Positions 1 to 11,760 of a stretch of 64,000 bases of DNA are shown here, in pieces. Below the pieces are notes generated by a model. The model searched no databases, was not told the DNA's origin, and worked only from the letters and a program-made list of their open reading frames with translations. The stretch is from Rhodocollybia butyracea (Eukaryota; Basidiomycota; Agaricomycetes; Agaricales; Omphalotaceae). The position numbers and the translations under genes are program-made. The stretch lies in assembly GCA_015501585.1 (NCBI GenBank), contig JADNRY010000240.1, positions 30,777-94,776 of the forward strand, in the 5' to 3' direction. Position 1 is the stretch's first letter; each line of letters starts with the position of its first letter.

Positions 1-1060
1 AACAGATCGCAACTCATTCGTCTCATTGCCATTGTGCTACCGCTTGCTACCGTCGCCGAACCCTCGATTACGCGGCCGCGAAAGGCTGAACCCTTCTCTG
101 CATCGACACTACTTTCCAACGTTCGACTTATTATATAGTGGGATTTGGGAGAACTGGTGCGTCCCGTAGTTTCGACGCAAACGTCGTGATTCAAATAACC
201 CTTTTTGGAAAGTAGTAGGACTATAAAAGCGTACGCGTAAGCATTTGCTCGCAGTTGCGCCGACAGTAGTTACGTCATAACTACAGCGTATATGGCTCGT
301 TCGCGTTCAGTGGCCAACAGCATCTATTGATACTTGCATCTAGTTCAGCAATAAAAATTGATTCTCAAGCCAACTATCTAGTACTCTAGTATCCAATTCC
401 ATGCTTTCGCCACAGCTGCCCCGCCCCGCCATCTCCGCTTGTTTCACTTGGTCTTCGCAACGCCGTTTCTATGCGCGCGCCATACAACTCTACCCGCCAA
501 ACTGGGCTGGCAGACATCCAGACGCGATTCGGAAACGAATTTCGGCCAACCTATAACTGTCGCTCTCCTGTCGCACAAGTCCAGCATTAATTCAAGGGGG
601 CTGCTAACTACTACTTGCCATACTCCTTCTGTTACTTTATCTACCACTCACATCTCAGCTCCAGCTGCTAGTTTCGTGCTGTATCCACTTCAGTGGCTCA
701 ACCGCTCATTCCTCAGATTGGTGAAACTTCGAACTCGGAAACTGCTTTGGGATCAAACAACACATCACAGGACTTCGACACGTCTATTCGCGATGCCATT
801 AAAGTAAACTTGTGCTTGTTATCACAAGAGTCACTTTGTTCACCGACTCAAACACCTATATTTGCTTTTTCATGATGCAGCAGTCATGAAATTTCAGCCA
901 GATCATCTACCATCGGGACATCTTTGAATGGTCGCCTTTGTACTTGCCAGGTGCACCAGATTATGGACACTTGAACACATTCTTCTGATAACCTCGAATC
1001 AGGATACAACGATAACCAGATTGCCCTCGTCGCGTGATTGATACATGGTGTTCTACTAGT
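1..1060. repeat. Degenerate ~1 kb repeat, copy 1
   Basis: Many blocks match 4925-5910 in the same order and orientation: the ccattgtgctacc start, the gcaataaaaattgattctcaa block, the hexamer-rich block near 480-560, and the stretch 830-960 against 5700-5850. Both copies contain what looks like an exon-intron-exon junction (a GTAA donor near 806 and an acceptor near 880), but reading frames differ between copies and both carry stops, so this is probably a duplicated gene remnant. I do not recognise the protein. Copy 1 may continue left of the window. Confidence 0.6.
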
Positions 1061-1086
1061 ACTTGAGCTATCATAATTACATAAGG

Positions 1087-1575
1087 TTATATTGAACACC
1101 CAAATGACTTCGACCTGTCAAAATCACCATCTCCGCTCGCAGTGAGATGACCCTTGCCAGTGTAATAGCCCGCTGATAGAGAGACGTTATAATTAAATTC
1201 GATATTTATATTCTTATTTGCCACATCTTTGGGAATTGCATTTATCGGAATAATCCGACCCTTCTTCTCACATTGCCTGATGACCTCTCTCACACCTTTA
1301 TCAACATTGGACTGGAACGTGGGCTCTGCCTCCGATAGAGTCACCCACTTTGGCTTAGTGAAAGTTACTTCAATCCGGAGGTCATTGCCCTTCGAGTTGG
1401 AAGCGATCGCTGGGGTTCTTTGGAGACCCTGAAAGGTGGGGGGATTCAAGTTAGGGGTCTGTGAAAAAGGCCAAAAATGAACTACCTTGGAATTTTCTTT
1501 GTTGCCAGTTACTACAGGTACCGCATTGACAACATAGGCAACCAGAAAAACAAGATATGCAGAATTGAGACGCAT
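1087..1575 (-). CDS. Small secreted protein, unknown function
   Basis: The ATG at 1575 opens a hydrophobic N-terminus (MRLNSAYLVFLVAYVV followed by NAVPVVTG) that fits a cleavable signal peptide, so the product is probably secreted. The frame is open for 162 codons. A 57-bp segment at 1429-1485 has a GT start, a CTTTCAG acceptor and a length divisible by three; I read it as an in-frame intron, giving a mature reading of 143 residues. The rest is polar with beta-prone stretches and ends in a Cys-containing tail (SKSFGCSI). Only two cysteines are visible in the spliced product, so it is not a typical cysteine-rich effector. No family is recognised. A TATAAAAG sequence lies at 1819-1826 on the coding strand, far upstream of the start. 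Confidence 0.6.
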   Translation of the reverse strand: MRLNSAYLVFLVAYVVNAVPVVTGNKENSKVVHFWPFSQTPNLNPPTFQGLQRTPAIASNSKGNDLRIEVTFTKPKWVTLSEAEPTFQSNVDKGVREVIRQCEKKGRIIPINAIPKDVANKNINIEFNYNVSLSAGYYTGKGHLTASGDGDFDRSKSFGCSI

Positions 1576-1829
1576 AATGGAGGTTTATGGATCCAGGAAA
1601 GCTGTGAAAAATCGTTTAATGTGGAAAAATCCCCCATTGCCAATGATGTACATACTACTCTTGAAGTTAAATTCGCGTCGAGACTTGAAAGGGGGAACGA
1701 AACTGGGTACCAGAGAATTTGGTCGAGAGCAAGTGCTTTTCTCCAGGAAAAGATACTAGGGATAGTCGAGGGTGAGCTTGGCCGGCAAGATGAGAAAACT
1801 CTTCTGGTTTGCAAAGGGCTTTTATAGAA

Positions 1830-3640
1830 GACAGGCTAAAACACGCATGTCGAAACGAATTCATTTTCAACTTTTCAATACAATTGTATTGCAGGCGGCG
1901 AAATCTGTCATAGTATCGCTCCTCCGACTCCTGTCTCCTGTATGAATGTGGTACTGCAGTGCAAAAATTGGGTTCGTTTCGAGACTTGATAGGAAGAAGT
2001 GTATTATCAGTGACCATGAACCGACCTCCTATCACAGAACGCACTGTAGTTAGATTGAATGTAGTTGGATTCAGAGAACTTGATGCAGCAGCTGAACTAC
2101 CTCCTTCCGTTTGTAAAACGGCAGACACTGCTTTGTGCTCTTCCGCGGCGTTCTCATGACTTCGGAGTAATACAAATCTGGGGAACATGATGACCATTGA
2201 CAAACGAACCTTGACTGACCCATACTCGTTCAACTGGATAAAATTCTTTTATCTGACACCCCTCGTTCTGAATCAATAACTCCCACTCTGTACAGTAGTA
2301 CCAGCCTGAGCAAGCCCAAATTATCAAATTTGTACGAATCCCGGTGCCTCCCTATCTGTTACCACACCGGGCGTTCCTTAGACCGTAGAGGACACGTTTA
2401 GGGGGTTAGATCAATCGAGTTTCAGTACTATCTGTCTGTCTCTGCATAGTGTAGGTGTCCAAGTTCTATCACCAAGGCTTGAGACAACGTCACGGTAAGT
2501 ACACGCGTGTACACGACTCTGTATCAACAAATAGGACCTAGGTACCTGTGGCCGCAACAGGATAAGTATTCTAACTCTATATAAGTAAGCAGGTTTTCCC
2601 TCAGCAGTACATGACTGTATAGCCACTGAAGGTACAAAAATAAGTAACGAAGTGTTAAGCCGCCCTCCGGGGGCTGCCTTTCGATGAAGCAGAAAGGTAA
2701 AAGTATATTAAACAAAATGAGAGTATAGAAAAACACTAGCCCTGCGGAGAAACCTCTCTTCTAAGCGGATAGAGAAATGGGACTTCGGTACGACCTGTAG
2801 ACTAAAAATTGGTAAGTAGTAATGAAGCTAACAGTTTGACTACCGAACTTGGCCTCGGAGACGTTTTGAGTATCTGATCGATAATAAAGTATTAACGCTA
2901 TCACTATCACTTAGTATGTAGATAATGTTCTCCATCCGATGCAATCGCAATGCCGCATTCAAATCAGCGTTGGTAGGCTTGGGTTCAACACATTTTATTC
3001 CATGTTCCTTCAACCTTGGTAGAGTGAGCTGCACCATTCCTTGCGCCATTCCCGCATCATTCCCCTTCGCACTTGCCGAAGTCCGTTCGTCCATGCTAAA
3101 TGGCAGTTTGCAAGCGAGAGCAGAGAGTGCGGCAAACTTGAGTCTTCGAACGGACACGTGATGCGGCGTCTACTCACTTCGTCGCCAACAGTCATGTCCA
3201 TCGAAAGGCTCACTACTACTAGTGTAGCCTACAGCTTTTCTTTCTTCCTTCTAGTGTCGAGGTTGCTTTACATTGTAGCTCGTCTTTGTACGACTACATC
3301 CAATTGCAAAGAATCGGTCTTATACCGTTCTCTGCTCACAACGAATCAGCCTTCATTCCGCTCACAACTCGCGATTTCTTTTCTTGCCATAATGGATAGC
3401 GAAACACTAGCATGATCTAAGCAGGACCCTGCAAAATCACTCTGAGCGAGTACTAGGCGGGCATCGGAGAGCGTTTTATCTATCCGTCATTGCTATGAGG
3501 ATTTGTCCCGACAAATTTGTAATTGAGCCCAGAGATAAGCTTCTAAAGGGTATGTCCATTGTTCTATAAAACGGCTCTGTTTTTCACTAATTAAACTCTA
3601 CCCTCACATCCCTCCACTGATTATCTCTGTTATGACCACT
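1830..3640. other. No supported gene
   Basis: Only short, unsupported frames. A minus-strand frame at 2840-3157 ends in a stretch with an IIYILSDSDS motif, and its DNA at 2890-3000 resembles 4745-4860, so this is probably another decayed repeat. No RNA gene or element ends were recognised. Confidence 0.4.
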
Positions 3641-3726
3641 GCTACCAACTACCAACATCCACCGCTAATGCTAATTGTTCACGCTCTCTGCTAATGCTAC
3701 AATCTGCTAATGCTATTGGCTCCTGC

Positions 3727-3850
3727 CATCTGCTACTGCTACTGCTACTGCTACTGTCACCGCTACTGCTACTTTCACTGCTACTGCTACTGCTACTGTC
3801 ACCACTACTGCTACTGCTACTATCACTGCTACTGCGACTGCTACTGCTAT
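3727..3850. repeat. (CTGCTA)-type microsatellite
   Basis: A run of ctgcta/ctgctg/ctact units with occasional tcac interruptions. It opens long Leu-rich (plus) and Ser-rich (minus) frames that are products of the repeat and not genes. Confidence 0.85.
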
Positions 3851-3859
3851 TTACTTGCA

Positions 3860-4924
3860 CCCTTTTGCTAATACCAATCACTCACCCCATGCTAACACTA
3901 TGCTACTACCAATGACCAATGCCACCAACGCTTCTGCGTCAGTATAACTTTCATGTTCACGCGTTACTGTCTGGACTTCTTTAAAAAATTATAGATATAT
4001 GTACACACGTTCGGTTTCTCTCTTTTCTTCCTTTACCTTATGTCTAATCTGATATCCGGTTTCACACTCATTTTGTGCATCACCCATGTAAGTCTCACCA
4101 TTGATCTGGTTTCCTTTCAGTGTCACTTGCCTGTGCGGTGTGCAAGCTTCTGAATTCCCTCCCCAGGAGGTAAAGTTTGATCTTATACAAGTGATTGGCT
4201 GATGAATAGGTGATGTATTCATTTTCTGCAATACGCAACTTAACATGCTCAGCCAGCACTATATGAGTTCATATGGTACACCATGGTCCCAGTGCACTGA
4301 GTGCCCTCCTACATATAGGGGATCCACAGTCTTCTGGATGTGTCATGCACTCCTACTAGATGGGTATCGCAGTCGACTGTGGACCTCTTTTGTTGCTGGG
4401 ACCCGAAGGCCTACGGCCTTCTCCCATACTTGCATATAATCATATACTGCACAATTAGCTACTAAGCATTTGCTTAGGTAGCTCGCCACTTCTAAAGCTT
4501 CACTAATAGTTCCAAGAATGCACTTCATGACAACTCTGTCTAGCCACGGCAACTCGGAGCCAGTGGGAGACTGCTAAAATCGGGATTCGGGCATAGTTTC
4601 CGGAGGGATATTTGTTTATTTACGTAATACAGATCATATAAGAGTACAGACTGAAAGCTCGATGTGCTAAATGCGCGTACAAAAGAGAGTAAGTAGCACC
4701 CAGCTGGGCGTAACAGAAGGAAAAAGTCCTAAGCCGCCGATATTAAAAAGAGCTATCACTATCACTATCGCTATTCCTACTAATTTCCGGTTGCCCTTGT
4801 AATGCCGCATCCAAGCCAGACCATTTTTATTCCATATCGATGTCCTAGGTCGTCCTGCTTTATTCCACATGATCGTGGTGTGTAGACACATCACGGGACA
4901 AGGCTGCGGCACTTTCTCTCTATC
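3860..4924. other. No supported gene
   Basis: No frame with a recognisable motif. The stretch 4745-4860 is a degenerate match to 2890-3000, including the ctatcactatcac block. Confidence 0.4.
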
Positions 4925-5910
4925 ATAATCATCCGTCTCATTGCCATTGTGCTACCGTCGTCGAACCCCCTGGTACAGACCCTGTGAGAAGTTTCGCAAC
5001 GTTCGATTATCGATTATCCCCGATTTGGTCATGGTGCTTGCGGATTATACTTTATAGTGGGATTCGGGAGAACTGGTGCGTCCTCCGTACTAGTCTCGTC
5101 GCGAACGTCGTGATGCAACTTTTTTGGAAAGTAGTACCACTGGCACTGAAACTGTCGGCCATGATGCATGATATATGATAGTTGCCCCCACAGTAGTTAC
5201 GTCATAACTGTATCGGGCTCGTTCACGCTCAACGTTCAGTGGCCAACAGCATCTAATCTATCGATACTTGTATCTAGTCCAGCAATAAAAATTGATTCTC
5301 AATCCCACTACCTAGTACCAATTTCATACTTTCGCCACAGCTGCCCCGCCCCGCCATCTCCACTTGTTCTTAGCTCTCCAACGTCATTTCTATGCCCCCG
5401 CCATACAACTCTACCCGCCAGTATAATCCAAACTGAAGTGGCAAACAACCACGCGCGGGTCAGAAACGAATTTCGACCAACCTACTGTCGCTCTCCAGTC
5501 GCACAAGTCATACTACACTCCTTCTGTTACTTCATCTACCATTCAGATCTCAGCTCCAGCTGCTAGTTTCGTGCTGTAGCTACTTCAGTGGCTCATCCCT
5601 CAGATCGGCGTCCCTTCGAACTCGGTAACTGCTGCTTGGGATCAAACGACACATCACAGGACTTCGGCGCGTCTATTCACGATGCCATTAAGGTAATCTT
5701 GTGCTTGTTATTACAAGGGTCACTTTGTTCACCGACTCAAACACCTATATTTGCTTTTTCATGATGCGGCAGTCATCAGCCAGATCATCCCTACCATCGG
5801 AACATCTTTGGATGGTCGCCTTTGTACTTGCCAGGTGCACCATGGACACTCAAGCACATTCTTCTGACGTTGAATCAGGATATAACCACATTGTTCTCGT
5901 CGCGTGAAGT
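4925..5910. repeat. Degenerate ~1 kb repeat, copy 2
   Basis: Direct-orientation counterpart of 1-1060, with many small indels between the two. It keeps a plausible junction: a GTAATC donor at 5695 and a GGCAG acceptor near 5774, after which one frame reads ISQIIPTIGTSLDGRLC. That frame reads well in this copy only, so this copy may be closer to the ancestral gene. Confidence 0.6.
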
Positions 5911-5929
5911 CTTATCCGAAAGGTTATTT

Positions 5930-6250
5930 CCTTCTCAGACCGTTTTATCTATGATACAACTCGAAAGAAAGACCCCGACAGTGGTGTTGGCAAGGTACTG
6001 ATCCACATATTATAGCTCCGCTTACTGTCAGGTCAGTTGCATTTCTCGAAGAAGCTTTAATACTAGTATTCTCTACATACGAACTAACGTTTTACTCCTT
6101 TCAGCGTACATCAGAGCATGCGAGGCTATTGACCGAGGGATCATGTCGCAAATATGCAATACCTTTTGCCTTCTCCTTTTCGAAGTGTGTCGTGAGCACC
6201 GTGCTGAGTTAGAGCTCAAGTATCTTGATACTCGATCTCGATGGGTCTGA
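5930..6250 (+). other. Exon-like stretch, unrecognised gene remnant
   Basis: Two short blocks look like exons continuing from the repeat copy at 4925-5910. One follows a tctcag acceptor near 5940 and reads RFIYDTTRKKDPDSGVGK. The other follows a CCTTTCAG acceptor near 6104 and is open to about 6250, reading YIRACEAIDRGIMSQIC and later LELKYLDTRSRW before a GTAAGT donor. They cannot be joined into one clean frame and no family is recognised. Confidence 0.25.
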
Positions 6251-6486
6251 GTAAGTTTCTCTTCCTTCAATACGTTAAAGTTCCTCCTTCTGTTCAGTAT
6301 CTCAAAGCTATATTCGTGGATTGGACATCGGCTCACTGATTTTCATTGAGTAAGTACGAGCACGTCTTCCAGCCGAAGTCCCGAAGCTCGGAGCAATCCA
6401 AGTATGAAGTTTGAACGCCTACCCACAACCATGTGTTCAGTGTATGATTATCTATCTGTTTATTCTCTGTTTATTCTTGGTCTAGT

Positions 6487-7579
6487 CTAGTTCTGATCGA
6501 TCAGAAATGCCTCAACATTGACAGAGCTCAATCCCTCTACTCCAATCTTCAAATACCCTCCCTTCCCTTCTAGGTGTTTCTGAATCTTAGGGTCAGCCTT
6601 CAGTTCATCGACGTCCCAGTGGGCCCATACAAAACGGCCATGCAGCCACGATGCCTCGGGAGATGCGGCCCAAACGGAAAAATTGGCTGGCAGGTCAACT
6701 AAAGAAGGCGGACGGAATGTTAGTTCAATATTCCAAGCAAATGTTCCAAGCAAACGGTCAAGCATATATACACAAGTAAAAACGTACATGAATCCCATTT
6801 AAACAGCGATTTAGTATCACCAAATATTTTTGCAGCGCCCTAAAGGAAAGTGAGAGCGTTTGCAGCAATCGATAGATACAACAAAGCAAGTTAATCACCT
6901 CCGAATACACGAGCCCTGGATGAAACGAAATAATCTGAACATCCTCAACCGGACGTTCATCCGCAATTCGTCCGATCAAAGAAGTAAACGCCGTCTTCAC
7001 AGTCGCATATACAGTGTCTGGCGCAGGATTCGTATGAACAGCGCCTGATGTAACGTTGAGAAGATTCAACTGTTGTCCAGCAGGGCGTAAACCCTGCTTG
7101 ATAAATTTGGCACTCATAAGGAAGTTTCCACCAACATTCGTATCAAGGGCTTGCATAAGTTCCGCCTTGTCCATGCTCAGGGTATCACTTCCGATGTGAA
7201 TCGAACTGTCTTCTGATATATATACCGCGTTGAGCACTAAAACGTGGACGAAGATATTGTGAGAGTGTAAAAACTCCCAGAGAGATATGATGGAATCGTC
7301 GGAGCCGATGTCGCCCTGGCGAGCTATAAATTCGGTCTTAGGGAACTCGCTGCGGAGTTTAGCTGCAGAATCATCCAACAAGGCACCTCTTCTGCTCATG
7401 ATGATGACCTTAGAAGCAGAGGCCTTGGCGAAAGAGCGCGCCATTTCGAAACCGATTCCGCTGCCGCCACCGGTGATAAGGATCGTTTTACCGCATTGGC
7501 TGAGAGAGGGGTTGGTAGGTGAGATCGCAGGGTATGTGTCGTGGTGATGGGTAGCGGTTAGTGTTTTTGCTGAAGACAT
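6487..7579 (-). CDS. Short-chain dehydrogenase/reductase (SDR), copy 1
   Basis: NAD(P)(H)-dependent oxidoreductase of the classical SDR fold; the substrate cannot be told from sequence. Three exons, 6899-7579, 6788-6839 and 6487-6698, join in frame at GT-AG borders to give 314 residues. The cofactor loop TGGGSGIG is at residues 36-43, the tetrad Asn in DTN is residue 148, the catalytic Ser in NVTSG is residue 178, and Tyr/Lys in YATVK are residues 191 and 195. The usual NNAG motif is LNAV. The C-terminal exon is specific to this local family ([16 protein letters not shown]). There is no signal peptide or TM segment, so it is probably cytosolic. It is intact and paralogous to the gene at 8129-9177 and to four decayed copies further along. 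Confidence 0.93.
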
Positions 7580-8128
7580 GATGGGTGGGAAGAGGATGTG
7601 GCGTCTGTACAGGCGAACTTAAGTGTTTCTCACGTACGTTATAGTTTGCCCTCATGATTATGACAGGAAATCGAGAAGGAGTTACTGATTTAATTAAATA
7701 AGTTGCCTTGCCAGCTCATACTCAACTTCTGAATTTCTCAAATCCATGTATAAGGCTTGTACGTTGAAAATCAAGGTCAAAGCTTCGAATATCAGGCATC
7801 AATCATATTGAGAACAATGCCGACGACGCTGCATCGCGCTGCATGATACAAACAAAGAAGATCAAGATTAGAGATCTGCGATCGGAGGCAAAGCTGACGA
7901 TACCTCGAGTCTTTGTATACCTTCTAGGATTGGTCTAGGAGGGGACAAATCTATACTCTTACTCACCTCTATAATTCGGGGGCACGATGACTTTGTTACA
8001 ACACGTCTATATTTGCCAACCTTTGTAAAATACGTCTTAAACCCTGATGATACGACTCTCTCGAAAGACAGAATTTTGGGTACACGCCAGGGTTCTATTC
8101 TTGGAGTAGCGGCAAAACTCCACGAGCT
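7580..8128. other. Intergenic space between the two SDR genes
   Basis: Upstream region of SDR copy 1 and downstream region of SDR copy 2. No gene, TATA box or repeat could be assigned with confidence. Confidence 0.4.
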
Positions 8129-9177
8129 CTATATGTTCAAGAATACTGAACTATCGAAAGTACGCAAACCCTCTACTCCGACTTTCAAGTACCCCCCCTT
8201 CCCTTGTACCTGTTTCTGCACCTCGAGGTCAGCCTTCAACTCGCTAACGTCCCAGTGGGGCCATACGTAACGACCATGCAACCAAGATGCCTCGGGTGAC
8301 GCTGCCCAGACGGAAAAATCTGCAGGCAAAGCAACTATTGAGACTAGAGAATTAGTATTATTCTCAGGAGTAAGCAAGGAAGGACGTACGTGACTCCCAT
8401 TTTAACACTGATTTATCGAAACGTTTTGCATTTCCCTGGGGGAGATAAAAAGTTCAGAGCGAGTACTTAAACACAATCAAGAGGGTTATTCACCTCAGTA
8501 TACAGAATCCCTGGATGAAAGGAGATAATCTGAACATCTTCAACCGGACGCTCATCTGCAATCCGTCCGATCAAAGAAGTAAACGCTGTCTTCGTAGTCG
8601 CATATACCGGGCCAGGCGAAGGATGCGCATGAATAGAACCCGTCGAAACATTGATAAGATTCAATTGCTGTGCAGCAGGGCGCAGGGCCTGCTTGACGAA
8701 TTTGGCACTCATGAGGAAATTCCCAACCAAGTTTGTATCAACGGCCTGCGTAAGTTCCGCCTTGTCTAAGCTGAGAGTATCAACTCCGTATTCGAAATCG
8801 ACTTGTGATACATGTGCTGCGTTGAGCACTAGGACATGGACAAAGATGTTTTGAGAGTGTAAAGACTCCCACAGAGAAGTGATGGAATCGTCGGAGCTGA
8901 TGTCTCCCCGACGAGCGATGAATTCGGTGGTGTTGGTCCTGAACTCATCACAAAGCTTTGCTGCGGATTCTTCCAGTAAAGCATCCCTTCTACCTACGAT
9001 GATGATCCTCGTAGCGGAGGCCTTGGCGAAGGAGCGAGCGATCTCAAAACCAATCCCGTCGCCCCCACCAGTGATGAGGACTGTTTTTCCGGACTGGGTA
9101 AGAGAGGGGTTGGTGGGCGAGATGGCGGGGTATGTGTCCTTGTGATGGGTAGCAGTCAATGTTAGTGGGGAAGACAT
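8129..9177 (-). CDS. Short-chain dehydrogenase/reductase (SDR), copy 2
   Basis: Same family and exon plan as the gene at 6487-7579: exons 8494-9177, 8390-8435 and 8129-8334 join in frame to 311 residues. The start at 9177 was chosen because it begins [12 protein letters not shown], matching the MSSAKTLTATHH start of copy 1; the frame runs five codons further upstream without an ATG. The cofactor loop is TGGGDGIG (36-43) and the active site is YATTK. At the position of the catalytic serine (13 residues before the Tyr) this copy reads Thr, in NVSTG. Thr can support catalysis in some SDRs, so activity is possible but not certain. Probably a cytosolic NAD(P)H oxidoreductase of unknown substrate. 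The decayed copy at 19150-20189 shares the Ser-Thr order and is its closest relative here. Confidence 0.92.
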
Positions 9178-9359
9178 GATGTGCAGGACCACGAAGCTTT
9201 ACTAGCGTATTTTATAGACCTTCACTGTATTACAGAGATGAGCAAATTGTCCAAATGGCTACATGTGCCAACTAATCCGCTTAGTGCGGAGTGTCTCACA
9301 AAGTCGCAATTACTTTTTGAGGTACTTTTCGAAGAATGATGTGATCATGACGGTGCAAG

Positions 9360-9720
9360 GCCAGCAATATTGATCAAACATTGCTGCAGTGGCTCTTTCC
9401 TTACATTTTCTCGTTTAACTCTTGTTGCCTAGGTGTCTTCACGAAACAAAAGTCAGACTAGTGTTGTATGGATCTACCCAGTGGATGTCAGAATTCGCAT
9501 GATCACCTCGTTACTTCGTGACTTCATGTCTTTCGGCAAGGTTCCGCTTTCTTGTGAATTGAGACAGAGATGCCGAAGCAACGGGGTTGCTTGAAGAACC
9601 TCCGTAGTTTGCGCCGTCTGTGGTGGAACACAGATAGAAACGCGGACCAAACGGCGATACATAACTGCCTGCGGTCCCATAAATGACAAGGTCAGTCCTT
9701 GTACCAGCAAAAGCAGCGAG
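9360..9720 (-). pseudogene. Decayed DUF7918 C-terminal remnant
   Basis: Read on the minus strand this resembles the last two exons of the intact DUF7918 gene at 35820-36904: QTTEVLQ against QVTEVLR, then a PKDMKSRSNEV stretch against PEDVKPRINEV, and at the DNA level a shared block around the cttcacgaaacaaaagtcag sequence. Frames are shifted and stops are present. The N-terminal half was not found with confidence upstream (9720-10620). Probably a dispersed partial duplicate. Confidence 0.65.
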
Positions 9721-11667
9721 AGGCTAGACTCCCAAGAGAAGGCAGATTACAGGTGGTAGCAAGGCTCTAAGCTAGCTTAGTACCTGTGATTTGTGTAGCG
9801 CGTCCTCGTCTACAGCAGTCGCCGAATTCACGCAAGCGGTGGCGAAACCGGGGCACGGTATTGTCCTCCCCATCAAGTCCATAAGAGACCCAGCAATTAC
9901 AAAACTAGAATCGCCTCGTGAATAAACTTGGCCCTGGCGATAAAAGCGGTCCAAGAAAAAGTAGCTTGTTGAGTCGACAAATTAGTCATCGCTGAGTAAA
10001 AATTGTGGATGAAGATCCGGAACAAATCCGGAATAGAGACTGCAGACAGCGCCCATTTGTTGTTTCAAAGGGGCCGTAACATTGACGGTAAGAAAGGCGC
10101 GTGGGTGATTGACTTGCACTGAGTAAACGAGGTTGAGACGAGTGGCAAATCTGCAACATCCTTTCCCAGACTCCGAAGCCGTATTACAATGCCACTGCTA
10201 TGTCCGAAACCCAGGTCTGATCTAATATCGTCGGTTGGTACGCCGACAGTCTTCAGTGTTGGTAACCTTTACAACTGTCAAAAGGTTGGCTTGCCTCTGG
10301 TACTGTAAAATCCAAGTAACGCGAGAACCACCATCTATCGTTTTGATATCTGGATTTGAGCGCGGCTTAAACGAGATTGTCCCCGGAACACACCTAACGA
10401 ACGCATCTCGTATTTCCCTCGGGTTCCAAAAATCCTCTTATCCGGGGTCCAATTCTCCACCCGCTACGCAAGATTTTTCTCACCAGTATTCACCTTGTTT
10501 AAGTTATTCGATTGCCGTCTCCAGGAACTGTTCATCTTCGATATTATTGACAAGGCGGAAGAGCATGGACGGGAGTAGGCATAGGCGGAGATCCACGAGA
10601 CTCTGACTTGAATTCATTTTAGAGAACTACGCAAAGGGATATGCTGCACCTGTACGTAGTATTATCCAAGCGAGACGATACGTGATACGAATTCATAGAA
10701 CAATCTGGAACGCAGTGCCCAGTAGATAAAGACCACCTTGGCAGAACAAGACGGACGAGGGCAAGGTTCATAGAGATCCATGAATGCGAGCTCGTACCGA
10801 GCGTCGCGACATCAAACAAGGAGAAACCGATTCGAATCGACGAGCCAATGATTTCGATTAGGCCGGATTAGGCCTTAGGATTCGAAGAATAGTCTGTGTT
10901 GGATTCAGTGACATCATGGTGAATGGACATTAAAGTACCGGTGAAGCTTGAAGCGCGTGTAACTTCCATCGTTGGGCGTACGGTGCTCTCGCTTCGAGCT
11001 TGACCTATCTGCAGTGGTTGGCGTAGTCCTCGCGCTCCCGTGTTTCCTGAACATCCCGATATGATTCATCCACCATTTGCCTTCCCAGTAGGCAGTAAAA
11101 AGCATTGTACATGGTGCATGAATGCATGAATGCATGAAGCTTTGAAGTTGACACGCTGAACATTGAAGCTCAAAATTGAATCTCATCGAGATCCTCTGTC
11201 AATATTCCATTTAATAAAACGAGTGTAACTCGATGACTGGCCCATATAAATTAGAAATTAGACCTCCTGATAGCGGGAAAAGAAAAGGATCGACGCACAA
11301 ACACCTTGCCAACACCTGAGCCTCATCGCTTCCACCCCTCATTCACAGCCCTGCTTAAAGCTTAACATCTAATAAACATTATGGCGTTGTGTGCTAGGCT
11401 GGTGAAAACTTCGAAGTTCGGATGGATACTCGACGCAAGAAGGGAACCATGATACTCGTAATCACATGCACTGTTAGATAAGATTATCTCACAGCACGAT
11501 ATCGTGACCCGTGAGATCCACCGTTCACAACGTTCAACCATCTCAAATTTTTCGATGGCGTCTTTATGATTTTCTCGGTGGGTTTGTTGGTAACTATTGT
11601 GCAAGATTTCCCTGCCTCAGCTTGGCCGTTTTGCAACCATCTGACCGGAAGACGGACTTGACTGAGT
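9721..11667. other. No supported gene
   Basis: About 1.9 kb without a frame carrying recognisable motifs or consistent exon borders. 9721-10620 may hold strongly decayed upstream parts of the DUF7918 copy. No repeats with clear ends were seen. Confidence 0.35.
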
Positions 11668-11669
11668 CA

Positions 11670-11677
11670 TATATAAG
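11670..11677 (+). promoter_or_regulatory. TATA-like box (TATATAAG)
   Basis: TATATAAG lies 84 bp upstream of the ATG of the seven-TM copy at 11761, a normal distance for a fungal promoter. The second copy of this gene has a weaker equivalent near 17125. The gene it would drive is broken. Confidence 0.4.
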
Positions 11678-11760
11678 TTCTTGAACGACTGTCCTACTTC
11701 CTGTTTATCCTTCTTCCCTCCCAGTCATTTTTCATTTTTTTTTTCGATCTTGCAGCACCG

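Noticed and set aside
1667..2233. 188-codon minus-strand frame
   Set aside because: No ATG start (TTG only), no motifs, and it overlaps the probable promoter of the secreted-protein gene.
3642..3915. Poly-Ser and poly-Leu frames
   Set aside because: Products of a CTGCTA-type microsatellite.
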